A stretch of 32,062 bases of DNA from positions 1 to 32,062 of the forward strand of contig NW_013657644.1 in assembly GCF_000142905.1 (NCBI RefSeq), read 5' to 3'. The notes below the pieces were generated by a model that did not search any database, was not told where the DNA came from, and saw nothing but the letters and a program-made list of their open reading frames with translations. Positions 1-8,625 of the stretch are shown one piece after another; the stretch's first letter is position 1, and each line of letters begins with the position of its first letter. A program made the position numbers and the translations under genes. Source of the DNA: Thecamonas trahens ATCC 50062 (lineage: Eukaryota; Apusozoa; Apusomonadida; Apusomonadidae).

Positions 1-1630
1 CCCCATACCCTCAACCATCACATGCCATACTGCCCATCCTCCAACCATCAGCAATCTCAAGCCACCCAGCCACGACCCAGCCCCCTGTGCCGCCCCCGCC
101 TCGCCGACCACCAGCCGCCAGCCGCCGCCCGCTCGCCCGATCAGGCCCACCTTCATCACCACCTAGCTCCTTCCCACTACCAGCTACGCAACCCGCGACC
201 ACACTCAAGGTCATCACTCACCCCACACTATCACCATTACCATTATCGCTGTCATCGATACCCATCGACTTCGGCTCATTTCCGCGTCGGCTTGTTTTGC
301 CTAGGCGGTTGAGCACGACCTCGACCGCCCGACCCCGCACACGCCCCCCACCAACCTGATCGCAAGATATTGCCGATTTGATTTCACTACTGCTATACTA
401 CACGTCCACACTACCCCCTTGCACAATCTCCAATCCATAGCTGCAGTATTCCGGAATCCGAGTTTCGCCGGCTCGGGCCCAACTTGTTGGCCCTGTGTCC
501 CTTCGAAGGTGCTAACCCCCCTCCCCGGGCCCATCTCCGACCCCCACTCCCCACCATCTCCACCCACAACCACCACACCCACACCACACGTACCCACTAC
601 CCCTGCAAACATATCCACCCACTCCCTGCCCGCCGATATTCACGTCAGCCGACGCCAACTTGTCAACAGCATCGCTGCCGACGGCCTGCTGCTCACCGCC
701 GACCGCCGCCCGCCGCCGACCGACCACCGCCGGCACCACCGAAAGCAGGCTAGTCATCGACAGGGCTTTGGAGGCAACGCATAGAGATAGCCACATCAAT
801 GGCAATGACTACCAGTCTGCTCTCCAACCCAATCCTCCCCTCCCTCTCCCGGACTTGCCCATCACAGCCCCCGCCGGCCTGCTCATCGCCAGCCATCCCT
901 GCTGCCGATCACCGAGCCAGACGACGAGGGCACCGGGCTGGCCAAGACAAGGAAGAACAAGAAAGGGCCAGTGCAATCGATAGGCAATGCAACGGTGGGC
1001 TTCAGTGCATTGGTCTGCCTTCTCTTCCAATCCCAAGCCATCGTCTCCATCGACGTCCATCTCAAACCAATCCATCCCGCCCTCCTCTCCTCGCCACCCA
1101 AGCCCCTCCACCCTCATCTCCCGCACCCCACAAACACCCATCATCCTCATCCTACCCACCCATATCAATCCTCAAGCTCAATCGCCATACCCACCACCCT
1201 GTCGCTCATTCCGCCACCCACGTCACGACCCCCCTCATCCCCCCTACCATACTCATTACGCCCCATCACCATCAACCACCACCCTCTCCCCCTACTCCAC
1301 GCCCATCAATCCCATCGCAGCTACAGCCACCACCCCCATACTATGGCGATACCCACCACCATCGCATCGCGCACACCGCTTCCTCTGCCTGCTCCACCTC
1401 CTCCTCTCCCCGCTCTAGCTCAACCCCATGCGCGTCGCGCCTGCCCACACGCACCCTCCTCGTCACCTCCATCCGCTACCTCTAGTCCGCCACAGCGGCC
1501 ACCACCAGCCTTTGTACATCACAGGAACCTCCGACACAGCCACTGGTCATCCCCTCTTCGCTCTCATTGCTGGAGTTGGGTGTCCAGGCAGCTTGAAGGT
1601 CGGCACAAACACCCCTCCCCAACTCGAGGG
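1..1630. other. Low-complexity C/A-rich region, no supported gene
   Basis: The plus strand is dominated by C, A and T with many CCA, CAC, CCCACC and CAT runs. All open frames here translate to Pro/His/Ser/Thr-rich strings without a recognisable domain, and no frame keeps a convincing codon pattern. The densest simple sequence lies at about 1040-1420. It could be 5' flank of the gene starting near 1633, a long non-coding leader, or a fast-evolving coding exon that I cannot recognise. I see no RNA gene or mobile element in it. Confidence 0.5.
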
Positions 1631-1632
1631 CC

Positions 1633-2881
1633 ATGCCCACCCTACCCACGCACCTGGCCCTCACCGGACAACCGCCACCGACCCGCCTCACCCGCGCCGT
1701 CGTCACCGACGCCGTACCAGACACTCCCCCTCCTCGTTCCCTTCCTGGCCCTCCCCTTCCGCCGCAACGCCGCCTGGGCCATACCCCGCCTCCGTCGGCT
1801 GCCTCACGCCTTGCCACCAAGGCCCGAACTTCGGTCACTCTAGCCGCTCTCTCCCGCGCGTCAGAGTGGGCGGCTGCTCCGGTCCCAGTCAAGAAGCCAC
1901 GCTCGCTGCCTACCTATCCGCCCGACTCGTTGCCGCCACGCCGCCGCATCCCGTCACCGCCACGCACACCCCCGCGCAAGCTGCTCGGCTCCCACCCCTC
2001 CACCGCAAGTTGTTGACGAGCTTGTTCACGCCCCTCTCACGGTTGATGTTCACGACGCCGATGCAACTGCTATCCTCCATCATACCTCTTCCTCTGTACA
2101 CGGACGCGATCTGCTGACCACTGCCAGCCGCGATCTGCGGGTTGCTGCTGCTGCTGCCGCCCGCGCCGACGAGCGCCAGCGTCGCATCGAGTTCAAGGAG
2201 TCCCAGGCCCGTGCCCGCGAGTCCCAGCGTGTTGCTGCGGCTACTGAAGCCGAGCGTCGCCGCGCTGAAGTCGCTGCTCAAAAGGCTGCTCACGCCCGTG
2301 CTCTTGAAGCTGCCCGCACCGCTGTCCTTGCCGAACGCGAGGCCAAGGCCGGCAGCCCACGCGAGCGCGCTGCCCGTGATGCGCTCCTACGTGCCATGAA
2401 GAACGACGAACAAGCCGCAGTCCGTGCCCACGTCCGTGCTCTCCGCCGCACCCGCTCCCACATGCATGATGCTGCACGCCGCCGCAAGGTCTGGTCTGCC
2501 GACGAGGCCCGTCGCCACGCCCGCATGTCGTCGAGCCTCAAGCGCCGCCTCGCCCAACACGACGCCCTTCTCCTTGACCTTGCACCGCTTGAGCCGCGCC
2601 CAGTCACCGCCTCTGCCGACGCCCGACGCCCAGGCTCGCATCTAGTTCGCATGCCTACCCCACCGTCTCCGGTCATCGACTCTTCAGTCCGCCGCGGCAC
2701 CGTCTCCGCTTTGGCTGGCATGGCCGGCATCGCGCCCTCGGTCGTCTCCCAGCTCGCCGAAGATCTCATCCGCGAGCGTGGCGGTGGCGCTCTTCCCCGC
2801 GCCACAATGTCCCCGCACCCAGACTCGCCCGCTGCTCACATCACCGTCCGTGTCCCGTCAATCCCCACCGCCTCGCCGTAG
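1633..2881 (+). CDS. Hypothetical coiled-coil, Ala/Arg-rich protein; 5' part of the model unresolved
   Basis: The convincing coding part is a single frame from about 2000 to the TAG at 2879-2881. It encodes an acidic stretch, then a long Ala/Glu/Arg-rich helix (about 2165-2560, with EAERRRAEVAAQKAA and similar), then a Pro/Ser/Arg-rich tail. No ATG lies in that frame between the stop at 1841-1843 and 2396, so coding must enter from another frame. Candidate upstream segments are the frame opened by ATG 1633 and, at about 1887-1995, the third frame (SQEATLAAYLSARLV). Joining the latter to the main frame needs one extra base, for example in the C4 run at 1995-1998; an intron is the alternative. 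I do not recognise the protein. A cytoskeletal or scaffold role would be a guess from the coiled coil alone. Confidence 0.5.
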
Positions 2882-3028
2882 CGCTCGCTCCAAATCCGCC
2901 TGCCTGCCTGCTCCCCATCTTGGCGCCAACTTTGCCCACCCGACTCCACCCGCCTACCTAGCCACCCACCCCGAACCCACATACCCACCCACCCACCCAC
3001 TCACCCACACATTCCACACGCATTGGCC

Positions 3029-3742
3029 ATGTCCGCGCCGCCTTCACCCACTCCTGCCCCCGCCCCCACGCCACACCCCTTGCCGCCGCCGTCGTCGGCG
3101 CTTGTCCACTTTGAGGCCGTCCGCCACCACACCGGCCCGCTCCCCTACCACCCGCACGCATCTAGCCTCGGCCCGGAGCCGCCTGCGTTGCATTCCCTCC
3201 CGGCCCCAGCTGCGGCGGCTCTGTCGGCCGCCCGCACCTCATCCGCAGCCGCCCGCCGCTCCGCGCAGCCCATCAAGCTTGCCCGCGTCCCGCACCCTGC
3301 ATCCCGCCGCGCCAACCTTGTCCTCAACCCCATCGGCAGCATTCCGGACCACCCTGCTGCCGAGTCCCTAGCCCGCCCGGCTCCGGCCACAGCCACTGCT
3401 CGGCTGGAGGCAAAGCTCAAGGCGGCGCGCGCTGCTCCCGAGCGCAAGCCGCTCTCGGACGCGGACGCCATCGCCATCAACGCACAGGCCGCCAATGTTC
3501 TCAATGCTCCTCGCGACCAAGAGCTCTACCCTGATCTCATCCGTCGCGTTGATCCCGTTGCCAAGCTCAAGCGGACACGCATGCACCTCGACGAAAACTG
3601 GCTCCGCACCCGCTCATCCAAGCCGAGCCTTGATCGCATCCCGAGCGCCGTTGGCTCCTTCCGCCACGACTCTGTTGACGTTTCGTCACCGCCACCGCCC
3701 ATCCGCTCGGTTCTTGACGCCACCATTCCCTTTGTAGTCTAA
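3029..3742 (+). CDS. Hypothetical Pro/Ala-rich protein
   Basis: The frame gives 237 residues from ATG 3029; a TTG two codons upstream is not a likely start. The N-terminal 25 residues are Pro-rich (SAPPSPTPAPAPTP), followed by an Ala/Arg/Pro-rich disordered stretch. A more ordered, charged C-terminal section (about residues 130-215) contains ALSDADAIA-like and QELYPDLIRRVDPVAKLKR segments and a Trp-containing helix (HLDENWLRTR). There is no signal peptide, membrane segment or domain I recognise. High GC at third positions and the composition shift along the protein support real coding. It lies 147 bp after the preceding gene on the same strand, behind a CCCA/CCAC simple repeat, and about 430 bp before MAF1. 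Confidence 0.6.
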   Translation: MSAPPSPTPAPAPTPHPLPPPSSALVHFEAVRHHTGPLPYHPHASSLGPEPPALHSLPAPAAAALSAARTSSAAARRSAQPIKLARVPHPASRRANLVLNPIGSIPDHPAAESLARPAPATATARLEAKLKAARAAPERKPLSDADAIAINAQAANVLNAPRDQELYPDLIRRVDPVAKLKRTRMHLDENWLRTRSSKPSLDRIPSAVGSFRHDSVDVSSPPPPIRSVLDATIPFVV

Positions 3743-4168
3743 TCATCGCCCTCCCCACCTCGTTTCTGCCCACTTCCAGCGCCCTATCGCCCCATCTCTC
3801 CTGTATCGAGAAAAATGCGCCAACCACCGCGCCAACCCGTGCCACCGCCTTCCTCCAACCGCCACCCTCACCACCTCCTTCTCCCCCCTCACCACACCAA
3901 ACCGCCCCCCCCCCCCAGCCACCACACTTCACCCGCTCATCACTCCCTTCGTTCCCCTTCTTCCACCCCTGCAGGCCCTGGTACGCCCCCGCCCATGTCT
4001 ATTCCGCAACCGCTCCTCGTCCGAAACCGCGCATGTGTTCATGACTGTATTCACCACTGCTACCCCACCGCCCTCCCCTTCCTCCCCCTCCCCCCCCCCC
4101 ACCACACACCGCGAAGCCGCGCTCACTCTCTCTCACTCACTCCCACACACCTCCACAGACCTCGCAGA
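3743..4168 (+). promoter_or_regulatory. MAF1 upstream region with a possible 5'-UTR intron
   Basis: This 426-bp stretch holds no conserved gene. It has C-homopolymer runs near 3904-3918 and 4085-4100 and ends in CTCCACAG followed 10 bases later by the MAF1 ATG. A GTACGC at about 3981, preceded by CCCTG, matches the donor sequence used by the PH-domain gene in this window, and the CACAG end matches its acceptor. A leader intron of roughly 175-180 bp is therefore possible. This is inferred from motif similarity only; the frame is also open across the region, so an N-terminal extension cannot be excluded. Confidence 0.3.
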
Positions 4169-5133
4169 ATGAAGTTTCTCGTCTCTCGGTCGCTGGAGGA
4201 ACTCAATCTTGTCTTCTCCGGCTTGTCGTCGCAAGGCATTCTCGGCCGCATCGAAAACTACTCATGCAAGCCGTCCGGACGGGACAAGCGGATGGAGAAG
4301 AACCTCGACGCCCGTATCCGCTCGGAGATTGCGTCGTCACCAGAGATGACCTCGCTAACTGCTTCGGCTGCCAGCGGGAGCAGTTCTAGCGTCGGCCAGC
4401 TGCTGCCACCCATTGCATCCGCCTCCACCGCGTCTGGAGCCGCCGTGCCGAGCCAGGCTGATCTGGAGCGGCTGGCGGCCGAGGCGGCCGCCGGCACCTC
4501 GGTCGCCTCGAGCTCAAGCCAGCTCTCGGTTGGCTCACCGTCCACCCTCTCGCGCTCGCCCACAACACCCTACACAGAGGCATTTCGCTACGACATCTCA
4601 GACTCGCCCTTTGGCTCGCTCATCGAGCCCGCCAACCGCATGACCATGATTCACCTCATCGAGGTTCTCAACATGTCGTTTACTGACTACGACTTTTCCG
4701 GCCTCCGCGCAAACTCATTCGAGCGCCTGCGCCTCGCCGAGGCACTCTCTCGCCTCGACGCCACCCTCGCCCCGCTCTTTCCCTCCTACCACATGACCCT
4801 CAAGCCGCGCCTCTGGAAGACCATGGAGCAGGAGATCGAGCCGTCGGCCTGCGATGTCTACGCCTACCTTCCCGACGAGGCCTACTCCTCGCTCTTTGTT
4901 GATGCCCTCTGGTCGGCGAATCTTTTTTCTACAACCCCAAGCTCCGCCGCATCATGTTCATCTTCATCATGGCCTCGCCCACCGTCTTCCCCAACTCGGA
5001 CGACATCATCTCCATGTTCAATCTCAACGGCGTCGTCTCTATGGGCGGCGACGGCATGTCCGACATGATGGTCCACGGCGAGCTCGAGCCGGATGACGAC
5101 ATCCGCGGCATGGACATCGAGGACATGATGTGA
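4169..5133 (+). CDS. MAF1: MAF1, repressor of RNA polymerase III, with a one-base frame break
   Basis: MAF1 binds and represses RNA polymerase III, and TORC1 phosphorylation relieves this in studied species. The N-terminus starts MKFLVSRSLEELN and carries the A box (ILGRIENYSCK). The conserved second half has YDFS, LKPRLWKTMEQEI, CDVYAYLPDE and LWSANLFFYNPKLRR. A Ser/Ala-rich linker with SP/TP sites (about residues 57-135) separates them, in the place of the mobile, phosphorylated linker of other MAF1 proteins. The protein is about 321 residues against 256 in human. The frame breaks in the last conserved box, at a T6 run (4923-4928): one more T restores FFYNPKLRRIMF and continues to TGA 5131-5133, with an acidic tail. 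Read as given, translation would leave the family at residue about 253. A consensus error is the likeliest explanation; no intron fits in this space. Confidence 0.92.
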
Positions 5134-5286
5134 CTGCACCCTCAGCTTCTCGGTCCTGCTCCCTCGTAAACTGTAACTCTCTCGCCTGCTGCCAAAACTC
5201 ACGCACTCTGCCGACGCCCAATCACCGTTCAAAATCCTCACCACCTCTCCCCACCTCCCCTTCTCCACGAACACAACTCCAGGGGC

Positions 5287-7494
5287 ATGGCCACGGCCAC
5301 CCTGTACCCCCCGTTCAAGTCGCTCTCTGCTGCTCTCCGCCACGTCGCAAGCACACCCTCTGCCCTTGCCGACTGGCATGCCCACGCCTCGGCCGCCCCG
5401 CCCTCCTCGCTGCCCTCGCCGCTGTGGGATGAAGGCAAACTAGTTTTTGTGTCTGCTCTCGCCACTGCCACTGCCGCCGCTGACCCTGCCGCTGCGCTTG
5501 CTGTCCTCAAGCTTTTGCTGCAGCTCGACGCCGATCCCCTCGACCCGAACATGGACTTACCGGGCTTTATTGCTTCGCTTGATCCCTCGCACTCGCCCTC
5601 CACTCCTCCAGAGCTCGCTCAGTGGCCGCCTTCGCTCCTTGCCCTCGTCGCAAGTCGCGTCAGCCCGGCTCTCGTGCCGCTTGTCAGGGCTCTGCTAGAC
5701 GCCGGCGCCAGCCCGGACGGCGCTATCACCGTCTACCCCGACGACGACGGCCCGCCTGCACCGTCACTTCCCAACGCGCCAACACCCCTCATGTTTGCGC
5801 TGAGCGCAGCTCCAAGCCCCGGCTGGGACCAGGTACGTCCCTCCCCCTCCCCCTCCCCCTTCCCTCCCCTCCCCCTTCCCTCCCCTCCCCCATCCCTTCA
5901 CCAGAGAGAATGACGACACCTTTGTCAATCCATTCTATGAGCAGAGTGCCTCTCCGCGGCACCCGCTGCCAATGCGACGGCGTGTTCACGTGCAATGTCG
6001 CAATCTTCGGATCGCGCGCACGGGCCGGCGGCCCACCTGCGTTTTGCAGGTTGGGTCGCCGTGCTCTCGCGTCGCCGCGGCTTCGGGCGCGCCCAGTACC
6101 GCGCCGGGCCCTGGGCAACCTCCACGGCGGACGTACATTAGATTGACAACGCGTCTGAGGCCTGCTGACAAAATGGCCGCAGCCGTCCGGCCGGTTCAAG
6201 TCTCTTTGGCTGCCATGGCCCTTGTGTGTTGGGCTCTCGGGCACGTAGGTGCATAGCGCCGTCTACAAGTTGGGTTGGGCTGGTGCCAGCCGTCGCTCTG
6301 CGGCGGCTCGGATGGTCCTCCTTCTCTTGTACACGGCACTGTCGCCCTGCTGCCCGCCGCCTGGCCGGTGATGGCTGCCACAGATCTTGACCCGGCCCCC
6401 AGTGCGACTGTGGCTGTCGGCAGTGCCGAGCTGCGTCTCTTCATAGCGTCCGTCCGAGGCGCGCCCTTGGTCATTTCTGCAGACGATCATAATCGACCCT
6501 CTGACTCTCTGTCTTCTATTGCCTCGTGCGCCTCCCCTTTCTCTCTCTCTCTCTCTCTTCTACTCACCCGTGATGGCTGTTTTAGACTGCCCGTCTCCTC
6601 CTTGCACGTGGCGCTTCGCCGTCTCGGTCGTTTCGGTCCATTACTGCGCTGCACATGCTCATCGAGCGCTGGGCGCCGTCTGTACTGCCTGCGACCGACG
6701 ACGCTGATGCCGACGACCTTTTGGACAACGATAGCGCTCATGCATACCCGGCTCCGTCGTCCATTCCTCCCTTTGCTGACCTCGCCGCCGAGCTCCTCGC
6801 CGCCGACCGCAATCGTACCTTTACTGCAGACTCTCGCGGTCACCTTGCCTACCATCGCGCGCTGACCTGCCTCCCAGCACATGACATCGAATCGCTCTTT
6901 GCTCCCCTCGTCGGTGAGTGGACCATGGTACGTGGCAAGGTTAGCGACCCGCAGCCGTTTGTCCTCACTTCCCCCACTCTCGATGGCCAGTCGCCGGTTG
7001 TCCTCCTTGCCGGCCGGCCGCCTGAGCTCTGCGGAGACCAGCTTCAGATCCTGCTCGATCCTTCCGGTCCTTTTAACCTCGCCTCGTGCGCAACACCGGA
7101 AGCTCTTGTTGCTGCTGTCTCGACCTCGCGTCTTGACCTTGTCGAGCTTCTCCTAGCTCACGCACCTACGTGCGCATGTCGTGCTAGCCCTGACGCCGCA
7201 CCGTACATTCTTGCTCGCGCCGTCGCCGCTCGCTCGCTCCTCGCGCACGCCGACGATGATGCAGCCGGCATCGTCGCTGCTCTCGAGACCCACTGCTCGT
7301 CATCTGCGTGCCCCTTGCGCGGCCAGCTCTCGGCCGCCTATGCATGCGGCGGCTGCGGCGCCGTCTTTTACTGCTCGGAGCACTGTCAACGCTCCGACTT
7401 TGACGACGGCCATGCCGTTGCATGCAGCAAGCTAGCTGCCGCCATGGCCGCCTCCCGCGCCGAGGCCACGCCTGCATCCTGCACCCTCCAGTGA
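5287..7494 (+). CDS. Ankyrin-repeat protein with C-terminal MYND zinc finger (two exons)
   Basis: Exon 1 is 5287-5832 and exon 2 is 6586-7494, joined in phase 0 across a 753-bp intron with donor GTACGT and acceptor TTTTAG after a (CT)n tract. The predicted protein has 484 residues. The join is supported because it completes an ankyrin repeat: TPLMFAL... from exon 1 runs into TARLLLARGASPSRSF and ITALHML from exon 2. Other ankyrin-like pieces are LLLQLDADPLD and LVRALLDAGASPDGA, and later DLVELLLAHAP. The C-terminus (about residues 415-455) is a MYND-type finger with CGGC, FYCSEHCQRSDF, then His and a final Cys. Its first Cys pair is C-x4-C rather than the usual C-x2-C. MYND fingers bind short proline-rich peptides, so a protein-protein adaptor role is likely; the partner is unknown. 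The gene ends 29 bp from the convergent dehydrogenase gene. Confidence 0.8.
5833..6585 (+). other. 753-bp intron of the ankyrin-MYND gene
   Basis: The intron begins GTACGTCCCTCC, runs into a CCCCT-repeat tract to about 5900, and ends after (CT)9 at 6541-6558 and GTTTTAG. The other coding introns in the window that can be sized are 173 and 197 bp, so this one is unusually long. Its middle (about 5905-6480) is not low-complexity and is less C-rich than the flanks. A segment at about 6290-6485 has an open frame with GC-rich third positions (LRLFIASVRGAPLVISADD), but including it would break the ankyrin repeat. No tRNA, snoRNA box pair or transposon end was found. Confidence 0.65.
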
Positions 7495-7523
7495 ACACAC
7501 ACACCTCCTTTGCTGCCACCTGC

Positions 7524-8582
7524 TCACCGCTTGAAAAATGACAACACAGCCGACGCCGAGTTGACCGAGCTGTAGCCCATGTCCCCGCTGCGGAATGCCG
7601 CCACCCGCTTGGCCGCCATCTTCTTACCGAGCGTAAAGAGCAGCGTCGGCGCGTACTGCGCCACGTAGGTAAAGAGCAGCACAGGGTGCTGGGAAATCCA
7701 GGACTCGTGAATGCGCGCGCCAAGGGCTGCCGCATACAGCTCAGCACATCGTCGGGTCGACATCTTGTGTGCTTTCATCGGCTCGGCTGCGGCCTCACCC
7801 ACCCGCCCACCGACCTCGGCCGTGAACGCGTTGGCTGCGCCCTCGGACACAACCGGGCCTGGACACACAATACAAGTGTCGATGCCGCGCTCGCCTACCT
7901 CGGCTCCCAACGAGCCCATCCACCCGTTGAGGGCGTGCTTGGTCATGGCATACGAGCCGGACACCGGCGTCGGAAGCTTGCCGGCCACCGATGAAGTCAC
8001 CGCCACCAGTCCGTCACCAGCCTCCAGCATCGACGGAAGCACGGCTTTGGTCACCGAAATGGTCCCCAGCACATTGACCTTGAACATGGCCTCGTCAATC
8101 TCGACGGGTGTCTCCTCCACCAGCGCCCGCTGCGACCGTCCGGCGTTGTTGACCAGGATTTCAATACGACCACCGAGCGCGGCGGCCGCCGTCGCCGCCG
8201 CCGTCTCGTGCGAGCTAGTCTCCAGCAAGTCGAGCGGGACAGCGACCATTCGTCCCGGAAGATGCACCGCCTCGGCAGCAAGCTCCTGTAGCTTCTTCTC
8301 TGATCGCGCCGAAATCGCTACATCAGCTCCATGCTCTGCGAGCACAATCGCCAGCTCGCGACCGATGCCCGACGAGGCACCCGTCAGCCACACCCGCTTG
8401 CCAGCCACCGCCGCGCGCAGCCCAGCGCCCGAGTCGGCCGCCACCAGCCGGCCCCATGCCGAGAGCGTCGCCAAGTCACAGTCAGCTCGCACAAGCCGCA
8501 CAGCTTGCCACACTAGCCAGGCCGTGACTGCCACAGCAAGTATCCCAGGCGCCCAGCACCAAGCGGAGCAGCTGGGCCACAT
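7524..8582 (-). CDS. DHRS7-like short-chain dehydrogenase/reductase, membrane-anchored
   Basis: A 352-residue NAD(P)-dependent oxidoreductase of the classical SDR type. After an N-terminal hydrophobic anchor (GILAVAVTAWLVWQAVRLV) come the cofactor motif TGASSGIG, the NNAG motif, and the catalytic Ser (VTSSVAG) with Y-x3-K (SYAMTKHAL). ICPGPV-like CPGPVVSEG follows. The C-terminal part (HKMSTRRCAELY, then WISQHPVLLFTYVAQYAPT and KKMAAKRVAAFRSG) matches the DHRS7 branch as I know it, a family of ER-membrane retinoid/steroid reductases. The substrate cannot be told from sequence. The start at 8582 (MWPSCS) is chosen because it places the anchor at the N-terminus and avoids overlap with the sortilin gene; the frame is open to 8702. 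Only 43 bp separate it from the stop of the upstream same-strand gene. Confidence 0.88.
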   Translation of the reverse strand: MWPSCSAWCWAPGILAVAVTAWLVWQAVRLVRADCDLATLSAWGRLVAADSGAGLRAAVAGKRVWLTGASSGIGRELAIVLAEHGADVAISARSEKKLQELAAEAVHLPGRMVAVPLDLLETSSHETAAATAAAALGGRIEILVNNAGRSQRALVEETPVEIDEAMFKVNVLGTISVTKAVLPSMLEAGDGLVAVTSSVAGKLPTPVSGSYAMTKHALNGWMGSLGAEVGERGIDTCIVCPGPVVSEGAANAFTAEVGGRVGEAAAEPMKAHKMSTRRCAELYAAALGARIHESWISQHPVLLFTYVAQYAPTLLFTLGKKMAAKRVAAFRSGDMGYSSVNSASAVLSFFKR

Positions 8583-8625
8583 GTCGTCGGCGAGTCGAGT
8601 CGTGCCGCCCGACCGTGCAACGTGT

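Noticed and set aside
799-1843. Pro/His/Ser-rich plus-strand open frames in the left region
   Set aside because: All three frames are open for long distances because the sequence lacks stop-forming triplets; none shows protein-like composition or a domain.
2396-2396. ATG 2396 as the start of the first coiled-coil gene
   Set aside because: The same helix-rich reading frame with good codon pattern continues for at least 390 bp upstream, so this Met is internal.
4917-4935. Programmed -1 frameshift in MAF1
   Set aside because: The zero-frame codons do not form the X XXY YYZ pattern well; a homopolymer under-call explains it more simply. Kept only as an alternative to test.
6180-6225. GGTTCAAGTC resembling a tRNA T-loop
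   Set aside because: The flanking five bases cannot pair as a T stem, and no D arm, anticodon arm or acceptor stem is found at the right distance on either strand.
5789-6244. Minus-strand open frame inside the ankyrin-MYND intron
   Set aside because: Composition is Arg/Gly-rich with no domain, and it ends in a poly-Gly/Arg translation of the C-rich tract; it looks like a shadow.
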